Assembly (NCBI GenBank): GCA_030637505.1 | Contig: DAOWGJ010000143.1 | Location: 1-6,089 of the forward strand | Direction: 5' to 3' | DNA: 6,089 nucleotides | Source: Holophagae bacterium | Lineage (GTDB): Bacteria; Acidobacteriota; Thermoanaerobaculia; Thermoanaerobaculales; Sulfomarinibacteraceae | Part shown: in pieces, positions 1-6,089 of the stretch | Layout: each line of letters begins with the position of its first letter | How positions within the stretch are numbered: position 1 is the stretch's first letter | Notes under the pieces: generated by a model | What the model saw: only the letters and a program-made list of their open reading frames with translations | Databases searched by the model: none | Told to the model about the DNA's origin: nothing | Made by a program: the position numbers and the translations under genes

Positions 1-321
1 AAGAGGGGCCGTGTTCATGTCAACGGGCAAAACGGCAAACCGCACCGGGCTATTAGACCGGGAGACGAGATCAACATCTCCCTCCCCGGCGGCGGGAAAC
101 GCATCGTTGTCATCAAAACCTTGGCGGACAAACACCTGCCGAGAATCCAAGCCCGCGAACTCTACGATGACCTGACCCCGAAGCCGACGCCGGAAGAACT
201 CGAGCTTCGAAAACTCCAGCGCCTGTCAACACCCGCACCACGGGTCCGGGGCGCCGGGGCGCCGAAAAAGAAAGAACGCCGACAACTCCGCCGTGCGAAG
301 GAAAGCTGGGCGGACGAATGA
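1..321 (+). CDS. S4-domain RNA-binding protein (Hsp15-like), 5' end missing
   Basis: The reading frame is open from the first base to TGA at 319-321, giving 106 C-terminal residues; the start lies upstream of the window. The visible N-terminal part carries the second half of an S4 RNA-binding fold: a G-x-V-x-V-N-G strand (residues 3-9), a basic KPHR stretch, then the RPGDEINI turn and strand (about residues 19-26). It is followed by a linker with LYDDLTP and by a lysine/arginine-rich tail (KKKERRQLRR, about residues 90-99). This layout matches small Hsp15/HslR-like cytoplasmic proteins; E. coli Hsp15 is known to bind free 50S subunits carrying stalled nascent chains. E. coli Hsp15 has about 133 residues, so probably only 25-30 residues are missing. 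The alternative is another small stand-alone S4 protein; exact function is unproven. The gap to the next same-strand gene is 85 bases, so co-transcription is possible but not shown. Confidence 0.85.
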   Translation, partial: KRGRVHVNGQNGKPHRAIRPGDEINISLPGGGKRIVVIKTLADKHLPRIQARELYDDLTPKPTPEELELRKLQRLSTPAPRVRGAGAPKKKERRQLRRAKESWADE

Positions 322-394
322 CACCTCAACTAGACAGTTTTCAGCGGCGATCTGCACCATCTCATCGGCCGGAATCGCTCAGCTGCGTTGATAC

Positions 395-400
395 AAGGAG
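395..400 (+). promoter_or_regulatory. Ribosome binding site of the mtaD-like gene
   Basis: AAGGAG lies six bases before ATG 407. This well-spaced Shine-Dalgarno sequence fixes the start at 407. Confidence 0.8.
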
Positions 401-406
401 AACTTC

Positions 407-1732
407 ATGAACACCAACTCAACCTGGGATCTTCTGGTCCTCAGCAAGTCCGTCTTAACCATGGAACCGGAGGCTGCCCCCATCGAAAAGGGCGCTGTAG
501 CGATCGCCGACGGACGGATCGTCGAGATCGGCCCGGCTTCGGACCTCCTTGAAAAGGCGCCGACCTGTGAGGTGCTCGATGCCGGCAACTGCCTGGTGAT
601 GCCGGGCCTGGTCAACACCCACTCCCATCTGGCGATGTCACTCCTGCGAGGCCTTGCCGACGATCTGCCGCTCAAAGCTTGGCTGGAGGACCACATCTGG
701 CCGGCCGAACGGCAATACATGGACCGCGAGACGGTGGCACTGGGGACCCGGCTGGCCGTTGCTGAACAGTTGCTCGGCGGCATCACGACGACCGCCGATA
801 TGTACTTCTTCGCCGATACGGTGTGCGAGGTACTCGCCGAGGCCGGAATGCGCGGCGTCATCGCCGAGAGCCTGATTGACTCCTCGACACCCCGGTGTGC
901 AACGCCTGAAGAGATGATCGCCAAACAGAGGAATCTCTGTGAAGGCTGGCGGAACCACCCCCTGATCACACCCTCGATCGCCGCCCACGCCCCTTACTCC
1001 GTCTGTGCGGCAAACCTGGTCAAGGAAGCCGAACTGGCCGAAGAGTTCAGCGTTCCGCTCCAGATTCACCTGTCCGAAACCAGGTGGGAGGTCGAGACTT
1101 CGATCGAGCACAAGGGCGCTTCACCGGTCGCATATCTCGAAGGCTTGGGCTTCCTCTCCGAGCAGGTCGTTGCGGCACACTGCGTCCACGTCGACCGCAA
1201 CGATATCGAGATCCTGGCGGAAAACGGCGTCGGCGTGTCCCACAACCCGGTGTCCAACCTCAAGTTGGCCTCGGGCGTCGCCCCTGTGCTCGCCATGCTC
1301 GAAGCCGGCGTCCGGCTGGGCCTGGGAACCGACGGCGCGGCTTCCAACAACACGCTGGATCTCCTGCGAGACCTTCAGATCACCGCCCTGCTGCACAAGA
1401 GTATTTCCGGTGATCCGACAACCATGCCCGCTGCAACCGTTCTGTCCGCAGCGACTAGTGGCGGCGCCGAAATTCTCGGCCTCGGTGGCAAGGTCGGCAT
1501 GCTCAAGCCCGGCATGGAAGCCGACATTGCCTGCTTTTCTCTCAATCATGCCCACACGACGCCGATCTACGATCCGTCGTCTCACATGGTCTTTGCGGCC
1601 CGGGCGGCCGACGTCCGTCACGTCGTCGTTCGAGGCAAGGTCATCGTCAGAGACCGGAAATTGATGACGATGGATCTGGACGAGATTCGGACAAGATCCA
1701 CCGAGGCGGCCAGGCGGATCCAGTCGGGCTGA
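407..1732 (+). CDS. mtaD: 5'-methylthioadenosine/S-adenosylhomocysteine deaminase (amidohydrolase family)
   Basis: This is a complete 441-residue cytoplasmic metal-dependent deaminase, about the usual family length. The family (TRZ/ATZ branch of amidohydrolases) converts methylthioadenosine or S-adenosylhomocysteine to the inosine form, releasing ammonia and so recycling SAM by-products. Visible hallmarks are PGLVNTHSH with metal-binding H72 and H74, the segment LPLKAWLEDHIWPAE ending in E101 (typical of MtaD-like enzymes and equivalent to a substrate-contacting Glu), AAHAPYS with H194, QIHLSE with metal ligand H221 and catalytic E224, AAHC with H258, SHNPVSNLKL with H279, and GTDG with metal ligand D309. 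The composite beta-sandwich is formed by residues 1-65 and about 365-441. All catalytic residues are present, so it should be active. Substrate preference cannot be read from sequence; related chlorohydrolase/deaminase paralogs acting on other purines or triazines are the alternative. It ends convergently 43 bases from proC. Confidence 0.88.
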   Translation: MNTNSTWDLLVLSKSVLTMEPEAAPIEKGAVAIADGRIVEIGPASDLLEKAPTCEVLDAGNCLVMPGLVNTHSHLAMSLLRGLADDLPLKAWLEDHIWPAERQYMDRETVALGTRLAVAEQLLGGITTTADMYFFADTVCEVLAEAGMRGVIAESLIDSSTPRCATPEEMIAKQRNLCEGWRNHPLITPSIAAHAPYSVCAANLVKEAELAEEFSVPLQIHLSETRWEVETSIEHKGASPVAYLEGLGFLSEQVVAAHCVHVDRNDIEILAENGVGVSHNPVSNLKLASGVAPVLAMLEAGVRLGLGTDGAASNNTLDLLRDLQITALLHKSISGDPTTMPAATVLSAATSGGAEILGLGGKVGMLKPGMEADIACFSLNHAHTTPIYDPSSHMVFAARAADVRHVVVRGKVIVRDRKLMTMDLDEIRTRSTEAARRIQSG

Positions 1733-1740
1733 AGCAGCCC
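1726..1740. terminator. Short hairpin at the convergent mtaD/proC junction, possible weak terminator
   Basis: GGGCTG-AAG-CAGCCC is a perfect six-base stem with a three-base loop that overlaps the mtaD stop codon (TGA 1730-1732). It could act in both directions between the convergent genes. Neither strand has a following T-tract, so it is not a classical intrinsic terminator. Confidence 0.3.
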
Positions 1741-1775
1741 ACCGAAGATCTGAATCGCCACGGCGCCAAGAGAAC

Positions 1776-2636
1776 TCAGAACTCCTTTTTCGCGTCCCCC
1801 TTGGCCTCTTCGGAGGGCTCTTGGCGGCCAAGTTGAACACTGCGCCTGAAGGCTGCCCACACCGCGTCGGACACCACCGTGCGCAACCGGCCTCGCTCCA
1901 GGTGATAACACGCCTCGGCCGTGGTGCCGCCAGGCGAGGTCACCTCATTTCGCAGCTTGGCCAGGTGATCGGGCGACTGTGCCGCAAACTCCACCGCCCC
2001 CGCCAGGGTTTCGAAGACCAGCCGCGACGCCACGCGCCTGGAGAATCCCATGTGCACCCCGGCATCGATCAACGCCTCCATAAACAGAAAGGCGTAAGCC
2101 GGACCGGTACCCGACAGGGCCGTTGCCATGTCCAGTTCGTTCTCGTGGCTGACAAACTCGTCGGTCCCGAGGGCCGAGAGCAGCGCCTTGACCCGTGCTC
2201 GGCCCTGCTCGGCCACGCCTGTGCCTGCGGTCCATACGGAGATCCCACCACCGATCTGCCCCGGCGTGTTGGGCATCACGCGAACAACACGGCGAATTCC
2301 AAGTCCCCGCTCAATCGCCGCAATTGAAATGCCCGCAACAAAACTGATGACCAGGGCGTCGTCCGCCAGGCCGCCCTTCATCGAGGCCATCACTTCGGCG
2401 AGAATCTGCGGTTTGACCGCCAGTACGACCACACCGGCATCGGCCGCCGCATCGCGATTATCCGCTTCGCACCGAATGCCGTAGGTCTCGACGAGATCGG
2501 CCCGCCGCTCGGGACGAGGATGGGCAGCGATGATGTTGTCCGGCGTCAGCAACTCCCGTCGTACGAGGCCGCGCACCGTAGCCTCCCCCATCGTGCCGCA
2601 TCCAATGATTGCGATTGTGTCGTTGTTGAGGGGCAT
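1776..2636 (-). CDS. proC: Pyrroline-5-carboxylate reductase
   Basis: This complete 286-residue cytoplasmic enzyme catalyses the last step of proline biosynthesis, the NAD(P)H-dependent reduction of 1-pyrroline-5-carboxylate to proline. The N-terminal Rossmann domain shows IGCGTMG (residues 11-17). After the second strand, AAHPRP (37-42) contains an arginine placed to bind the NADP phosphate. AVKP (73-76), SFVAGIS (98-104) and MPNTP (121-125) follow. The all-helical dimerisation/active-site domain has SGTGPAY (175-181) and the signature VTSPGGTTAE (232-241). Length is slightly above the usual 265-280 because of a charged tail after residue 270. The ATG at 2634-2636 is supported by a close GGAGG. 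It is convergent with mtaD and divergent from the large secreted-protein gene, and no other proline-pathway gene is in view, so it seems to be a stand-alone transcription unit. Confidence 0.96.
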   Translation of the reverse strand: MPLNNDTIAIIGCGTMGEATVRGLVRRELLTPDNIIAAHPRPERRADLVETYGIRCEADNRDAAADAGVVVLAVKPQILAEVMASMKGGLADDALVISFVAGISIAAIERGLGIRRVVRVMPNTPGQIGGGISVWTAGTGVAEQGRARVKALLSALGTDEFVSHENELDMATALSGTGPAYAFLFMEALIDAGVHMGFSRRVASRLVFETLAGAVEFAAQSPDHLAKLRNEVTSPGGTTAEACYHLERGRLRTVVSDAVWAAFRRSVQLGRQEPSEEAKGDAKKEF

Positions 2637-2640
2637 CGTT

Positions 2641-2647
2641 CCTCCCT
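2641..2647 (-). promoter_or_regulatory. Ribosome binding site of proC
   Basis: Read on the minus strand this is AGGGAGG, four bases before the ATG. It is a strong Shine-Dalgarno sequence that confirms the proC start. Confidence 0.75.
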
Positions 2648-2675
2648 GTGTGTCCGGCGTAGATTGAGGCGAGGG

Positions 2676-2703
2676 AGCCTACCACGGCGCAGGAATTTGT
2701 CGA
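2676..2703 (-). promoter_or_regulatory. Weak candidate promoter for proC
   Basis: On the minus strand, TCGACA (2703-2698, five of six to the -35 consensus) is separated by 16 bases from TAGGCT (2681-2676, three of six to the -10). This would give a leader of about 30 bases. The -10 is poor and the match could be chance. Confidence 0.2.
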
Positions 2704-2756
2704 TGGCAAATGCGTCGGGAGTGTCTGATTTCGCGCATCTCGATGCCCTACCGAGA

Positions 2757-2762
2757 TAGAAT
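2757..2762 (+). promoter_or_regulatory. Possible -10 element of the large secreted-protein gene
   Basis: TAGAAT matches five of six bases of the -10 consensus and lies about 65 bases upstream of the start codon. No convincing -35 hexamer occurs 16-18 bases upstream, so the call is weak. The divergent region 2637-2827 must nevertheless hold promoters for both genes. Confidence 0.22.
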
Positions 2763-2813
2763 GAACCTCAGATCCAGCATTCTCATGCGGACCGTCTTCG
2801 ATGTTGATACCAC

Positions 2814-2822
2814 GGGAGGAGG
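2814..2822 (+). promoter_or_regulatory. Ribosome binding site of the LVIVD-repeat gene
   Basis: GGGAGGAGG ends five bases before ATG 2828. It is a very strong Shine-Dalgarno sequence that decides the start of the long open frame. Confidence 0.8.
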
Positions 2823-2827
2823 AAGCG

Positions 2828-2917
2828 ATGACGTTCAGAGGTTCGAAAATCTCCGCTGTCGCCAGTGCGACGATTCTGGTGGTCTGGGGCAGCCTCTTCA
2901 CGCCCCTTGCGTTCGCC
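2828..2917 (+). other. Signal peptide of the LVIVD-repeat protein
   Basis: Residues 1-30 have a basic start (R4, K7), a hydrophobic core (residues 8-24) and an A-F-A cleavage site before Q31, as for signal peptidase I. C33 follows, but D32 precedes it and there is no lipobox, so a lipoprotein is unlikely. Export by the Sec route is inferred. Confidence 0.85.
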
Positions 2918-5900
2918 CAGGACTGCCCCGAGCTGGTCGGACAGTGGCCTTACGGAGCCGCCGATGCCGTCACGGTGTCTGGCGATTATGCGTACTTCGG
3001 AAGCGGTACGGTCCTGAAGATTGCTGATGTATCAGACCCGGCGACGCCACATATCGTGGGGGAGGTCGTTCTTCCAGCCTTGGTCCGTGGGGTCTTGGTG
3101 TCCGCCGGCTACGCCTATGTCGCGGATGATGAGGCCGGTCTGCGGGTGATCGACGTCAGTACGCCCGCCTCACCCACAGAGGTCGGGTTCTTCGATACGC
3201 CGGGAGATGCCTTTGGCGTTGCCGTGTTCGAAGGCTTTGCCTTCGTTACGGACGGGCATGAGGGTCTCCGAGTGATCGATATCAGCACGCCCACCTCACC
3301 CTCAGAGGTCGGATTCTTCGATACGCCGGGCTGGGCCATGAAAGTCGCCGTGGCCCAAGGCTTCGCCTACGTGGCGGACGGATCTGAGGGTCTGCGGGTG
3401 ATCGACGTCAGTACGCCCGACTCGCCGATCGAGGTTGGGTTCTTCGACACGCCGGGGTCCGGTTTGGGTGTTGCTGTGTCCGGAAACTTTGCCTACGTGG
3501 CTGACGGATCTGAGGGTCTGAGGGTAATCGATGTCTCTACGCCCGCCTCACCCTCAGAGGTCGGATTCTATGACTCGCCGGGACAACTCAGAGAGGTTGC
3601 CGTTTCCGATGGCTTCGCCTACCTGGCGGACGGATATTCGGGTCTGCGGGTGATCGATGTCAGCACACCAGTTTCACCCTCAGAGGTCGGATTCTTCGAC
3701 ACGCCGGGAAACGCCTTTGGCGTTGCCGTGTCCAAAGGTCTCGCCTACGTTGCGGACAGGTCTTCGGGTCTCCGAGTGATCGACGTCAGCACACCCACCT
3801 CACCCTCAGAGGTCGGATTCTTCGACACGCCGGAGTCCGCCAGGGGCATTGCCGTGTCCGGGGATTTTGCCTACGTTGCGGAAAATTACGCAGGCCTTTG
3901 GGTGATTAACATCAGCACACCCGCCTCACCCTCTGTGGTCGGGTTCTTCGACACGCCGGGAAACGCCTTTGGCGTTGCCGTGTCCGCTGGTTTTGCCTAT
4001 GTGGCGGACTACGAAGAGGGTCTACGGGTGATCGATATCAGAACGCCCTCCTCACCCTCAGAGGTCGGGTTCTTCGACACACCTGGGACCGCCTATGAGG
4101 TTGCCGTGTCCGAAGGCTTTGCCTTCGTTGCTGACGGATATGAGGGTCTACGGGTGATCGACATCAGCTCACCCGCCTCACCCTCAGAGGTCGGGTTCTT
4201 CGACACGCCCGGATACGCCACTGGCGTCGCCGTGTCCGACGACTTCGCCTACGTGGCAGACGGACGAGATGGAGGTCTCAGGATCATCGACATCAGCTCG
4301 CCCGCCTCACCCACAGAAGTCGGCTTTTTGGACACACTGGAAAGAGCCAACAAGGTGACCGTGTCCGACGGCCTCGCCTTCGTCGCGGACCACAATCATG
4401 GCCTTCGCGTGATCGACGTCAGCTCGCCCACCTCACCGACAGAGGTCGGCGTTTTCAACACACCGGGCACCAGCTATGACGTCGCCGTTTCCGGCGACCT
4501 CGCCTACGTGGCGGACTATTTTGGGGGAGGACTTCGGGTGATCGACGTCAGCTCACCCACCTCACCCACAGAGGTCGGATTCTTCGACACGCCCGGAAAT
4601 GCCGGCGGCGTTGCCGTGTCAGACGGATTTGTATACCTCGCAGATGGCCTGCTGGGAATGTCTATTTTCCGTACCTGCCCTGAGGATCAACCCTCCTTCG
4701 AGTGCACTCCGATCTACATCGCTGCGGCGGCGACCGGCCTGGGCGCCGGCTCCTCCCGTTGGGCCACCGATCTCGGTATCAACAACAGCGGTGACGAGGT
4801 TTTGAATTATAAGTTCCAGCTCATGCCGCGGGACGTCGACAACACCAGCGCGCCCTTTAGCGGAGGGTTTGCACTCCAGCCGAACGCCACCGCAAATTTC
4901 GTCAACATCTGGGGCATTCTCACGGCTCTCGGCTCCGGAGCTGGTTCGATCAACGTCTGCGTCAGTGATCCCGATGCCGCCGGGGTCGTCAGCCGCACCT
5001 ACAACATCAGCGAAGAGGGAACATACGGGCAGACGATCGTCGGCATGGATGGCACGGCTCCGGACAAATTGATCACGACCGGTGAGAGAGTACGCCTTGG
5101 CTTCCTCTCTCAAAATGCCGCCTTCCGTACCAATGTGGGCTTCATGAACGCCGGCGCTGGGACCATCACGATCAACGCTGAGTTCTTCGAAGCTGACGGC
5201 ACCTCCTTGGGCAACAGCAGCATCGACATCCTCCCCTTCTCCAACCACCAATGGAACCGTGCCTTCCGCAAGGTCAGTCCCGAAGCCGTCGACCTCGGCT
5301 TCATCGATGTGTGGTCCGAAACCGACGGCGCCATGTTCTTGACCTACGCCTCAGTCATCGACAACGGCACCGACGACCCGACAACCATCTGGCCCTTTGC
5401 TACCGAGAAGATGGTCGACGGTGGCTCCTTCGACTGCACTCCGTTTTGGATCACTGCCGCGGCCTCCGCCAACGGTGCCGACGGCACACTCTGGGCAACC
5501 GACCTCGGCATCAACAACCTGGGCTCCGATCCGCTGACCTATCAATTCCAGTTCTTGCCGCGCGGGGCGGACAACACCGGTGTTGCCATGAGTGACCCCT
5601 TCCCTCTGGGCCACAACCAGGCCGTCGCCTACTCCGACATCTGGAATAGCATAGGCGGCGGCCAGGGCGCGGGCGCCATCAACGTTTGCGTCGACAGGGC
5701 CGACGCTGCAGGAGTCGTCAGCCGTACCTACAATACCGGCAACGGGGGCACCTTCGGGCAGACCATCGTCGGTATGCGGGGAGCTGCACCGGCCAAGGTT
5801 GCCACCGGTGAGAAGGCCCGTCTGGGTTACCTGTTCGAGAACGACGCCTACCGCACCAACATCGGCTTCATGAATGCCGGTGCCGACGAGATCACCATCA

Positions 5901-6089
5901 CGGCCGAGTTCTTCGACATGCAGGGCAACTCCCTGGGGACCAAGCAAGTTAGTCTTGCACCGTATTCCAGTACACAGTGGAACAAGGCTTACACCCTGGA
6001 CCCGATCTCCACAAATGGCATCACAGCGGGCTTCGTCGATGTCTGGACCGATACGCCGGACGCCGCATTTCTGACCTACGCCTCGATCG
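2828..6089 (+). CDS. Secreted LVIVD-repeat beta-propeller protein with tandem C-terminal modules, 3' end missing
   Basis: From ATG 2828 the frame stays open to the window edge: 1087 codons with no stop in view. In order it shows a signal peptide (residues 1-30), an N-terminal strand with C33, fourteen propeller blades (about residues 46-617), and two related modules starting at F624 and F868, the second lacking about its last 24 residues. The blade consensus is GLRVIDVSTP-ASPSEVGFFDTPG-VAVS-AYVADG. That matches the LVIVD repeat family, which is known from bacterial and archaeal surface or secreted proteins and has no defined enzymatic role. I see no catalytic motif, so a binding or structural role outside the cytoplasm is inferred. 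By comparison with module 1 the protein may end soon after the edge, but an additional domain or an anchor could follow. It diverges from proC and has its own strong ribosome binding site. The specific ligand and function are unknown. Confidence 0.9.
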   Translation, partial: MTFRGSKISAVASATILVVWGSLFTPLAFAQDCPELVGQWPYGAADAVTVSGDYAYFGSGTVLKIADVSDPATPHIVGEVVLPALVRGVLVSAGYAYVADDEAGLRVIDVSTPASPTEVGFFDTPGDAFGVAVFEGFAFVTDGHEGLRVIDISTPTSPSEVGFFDTPGWAMKVAVAQGFAYVADGSEGLRVIDVSTPDSPIEVGFFDTPGSGLGVAVSGNFAYVADGSEGLRVIDVSTPASPSEVGFYDSPGQLREVAVSDGFAYLADGYSGLRVIDVSTPVSPSEVGFFDTPGNAFGVAVSKGLAYVADRSSGLRVIDVSTPTSPSEVGFFDTPESARGIAVSGDFAYVAENYAGLWVINISTPASPSVVGFFDTPGNAFGVAVSAGFAYVADYEEGLRVIDIRTPSSPSEVGFFDTPGTAYEVAVSEGFAFVADGYEGLRVIDISSPASPSEVGFFDTPGYATGVAVSDDFAYVADGRDGGLRIIDISSPASPTEVGFLDTLERANKVTVSDGLAFVADHNHGLRVIDVSSPTSPTEVGVFNTPGTSYDVAVSGDLAYVADYFGGGLRVIDVSSPTSPTEVGFFDTPGNAGGVAVSDGFVYLADGLLGMSIFRTCPEDQPSFECTPIYIAAAATGLGAGSSRWATDLGINNSGDEVLNYKFQLMPRDVDNTSAPFSGGFALQPNATANFVNIWGILTALGSGAGSINVCVSDPDAAGVVSRTYNISEEGTYGQTIVGMDGTAPDKLITTGERVRLGFLSQNAAFRTNVGFMNAGAGTITINAEFFEADGTSLGNSSIDILPFSNHQWNRAFRKVSPEAVDLGFIDVWSETDGAMFLTYASVIDNGTDDPTTIWPFATEKMVDGGSFDCTPFWITAAASANGADGTLWATDLGINNLGSDPLTYQFQFLPRGADNTGVAMSDPFPLGHNQAVAYSDIWNSIGGGQGAGAINVCVDRADAAGVVSRTYNTGNGGTFGQTIVGMRGAAPAKVATGEKARLGYLFENDAYRTNIGFMNAGADEITITAEFFDMQGNSLGTKQVSLAPYSSTQWNKAYTLDPISTNGITAGFVDVWTDTPDAAFLTYASI
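2924..4678 (+). repeat. Fourteen-blade LVIVD propeller array, circularly closed
   Basis: Taking a blade as four strands (VAVS, AYVADG, GLRVIDVS, PTEVGFFDTP), I count fourteen between residues 46 and 617. The first is divergent (TVLKIADVSDP). The fourteenth stops after its third strand (GMSIFRTC, residues 610-617). The missing fourth strand is present at the very N-terminus, CPELVGQW (residues 33-40), which resembles SPTEVGFF of the repeat. This is the usual velcro closure of beta-propellers. C33 and C617 sit next to the two ends and could form a disulfide. Fourteen blades suit two seven-bladed propellers, but the sequence alone does not fix how they are divided. Confidence 0.8.
3137..4654 (+). 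repeat. DNA tandem repeat, 12 units of 126 or 129 bases
   Basis: Counting from the GLRVID codons, units start at 3137, 3263, 3389, 3515, 3641, 3767, 3893, 4019, 4145, 4274, 4400 and 4529. Ten are 126 bases; those starting at 4145 and 4400 are 129 bases because of one extra glycine codon. The frame is preserved throughout and no unit is broken. Units 2-8 of the array mostly read STP after the LVIVD strand, whereas the last four (from 4145) read SSP, suggesting two amplification lineages. A divergent unit at about 3011-3136 precedes the regular ones. Confidence 0.93.
4697..5428 (+). repeat. C-terminal module 1 (about 244 residues)
   Basis: Residues 624-867 run from FECTP to the sequence before FDCTP of module 2. 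Landmarks are WATDLGINN (645-653), NIWG (693-696), NVCV with C711, AGVVSRTYN (718-726), GQTIVGM (734-740), FRTNVGFMNAG (766-776), AEFFEADG (784-791) and FLTYASVIDNG (837-847). C626 and C711 have counterparts in module 2. The composition looks like secreted beta-sandwich domains. I do not know an assigned function. The two halves (4760-5005 and 5123-5365) resemble each other. Confidence 0.8.
5429..6089 (+). repeat. C-terminal module 2, cut by the window edge
   Basis: Residues 868-1087 repeat module 1 at a pitch of 244 residues (732 bases): FDCTP, WATDLGINN, DIWN, NVCV with C954, AGVVSRTYN, GQTIVGM, YRTNIGFMNAG, AEFFDMQG, WNKAY, GFVDVW and FLTYAS. The DNA is clearly diverged from module 1, so this is an old duplication rather than a recent copy. 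About 24 residues corresponding to the end of module 1 lie beyond the edge. Confidence 0.82.

Noticed and set aside
121..321. Separate small gene starting at TTG 121
   Set aside because: The same frame is open to base 1 and encodes the S4-domain half upstream; TTG 121 is an internal codon with no ribosome binding site.
331..360. Promoter for the mtaD-like gene (TAGACA 331-336 with CACCAT 355-360)
   Set aside because: The -10 matches only three of six bases with an 18-base spacer; this is too weak to report as a feature.
379..969. Antisense open frames over the mtaD-like gene (also 638-1111 and 1121-1840)
   Set aside because: They are shadows of a strongly conserved enzyme with all its motifs on the plus strand; their translations show no recognisable domain.
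2915..2926. Lipoprotein lipobox at C33
   Set aside because: The residues before the cysteine are A-Q-D, which do not fit the lipobox; A-F-A before Q31 is a better signal peptidase I site.
3115..3339. Antisense frame inside the repeat array
   Set aside because: It only reads the complement of the 126-base repeat (recurring GVSKNPTS) and breaks after two units.
3137..4654. CRISPR array or mobile-element repeat
   Set aside because: Units are contiguous, in frame and protein-coding, with no spacers, terminal inverted repeats or transposase.
4619..5251. Long antisense frames over the C-terminal modules (also 5351-5947)
   Set aside because: The two frames resemble each other only because the plus-strand modules are duplicated; they have no start signal and overlap a continuous plus-strand frame.

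Overview
The window is G+C-rich bacterial DNA with tightly packed genes, strong GGAGG-type ribosome binding sites and no mobile element, RNA gene or CRISPR. It looks like a chromosomal segment. The last gene's C-terminal modules have the style of secreted proteins that I associate with Acidobacteriota (Thermoanaerobaculia-like). That placement is a recollection-based inference, not something the DNA proves.

Layout. Positions 1-321 (+) hold the 3' end of a small S4-domain RNA-binding protein of the Hsp15 type. Positions 407-1732 (+) hold a complete amidohydrolase, best called 5'-methylthioadenosine/S-adenosylhomocysteine deaminase (mtaD). Positions 1776-2636 (-) hold a complete pyrroline-5-carboxylate reductase (proC), convergent with mtaD across 43 bases that begin with a small hairpin. 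A 191-base divergent region (2637-2827) separates proC from a large gene. That gene starts at 2828 (+), stays open for 1087 codons and runs off the right edge.

The large gene takes up more than half of the window and is the point of interest. It encodes a secreted protein with a signal peptide, fourteen LVIVD-type beta-propeller blades of about 42 residues, and then two tandem modules of about 244 residues (the second cut by the edge). Each module itself looks like an ancient duplication of a beta-rich half. The blade array is circularly closed: the N-terminus supplies the strand that the last blade lacks, and a cysteine lies beside each end. Variation between blades is concentrated in two loops that should lie on the same propeller face, which suggests a binding surface.

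The first three genes are housekeeping functions (translation/RNA quality control, methionine/SAM by-product salvage, proline synthesis). They show no evident functional link to the secreted repeat protein. I see no multi-gene novel system here; the novelty, if any, lies in the architecture of the single large secreted protein.
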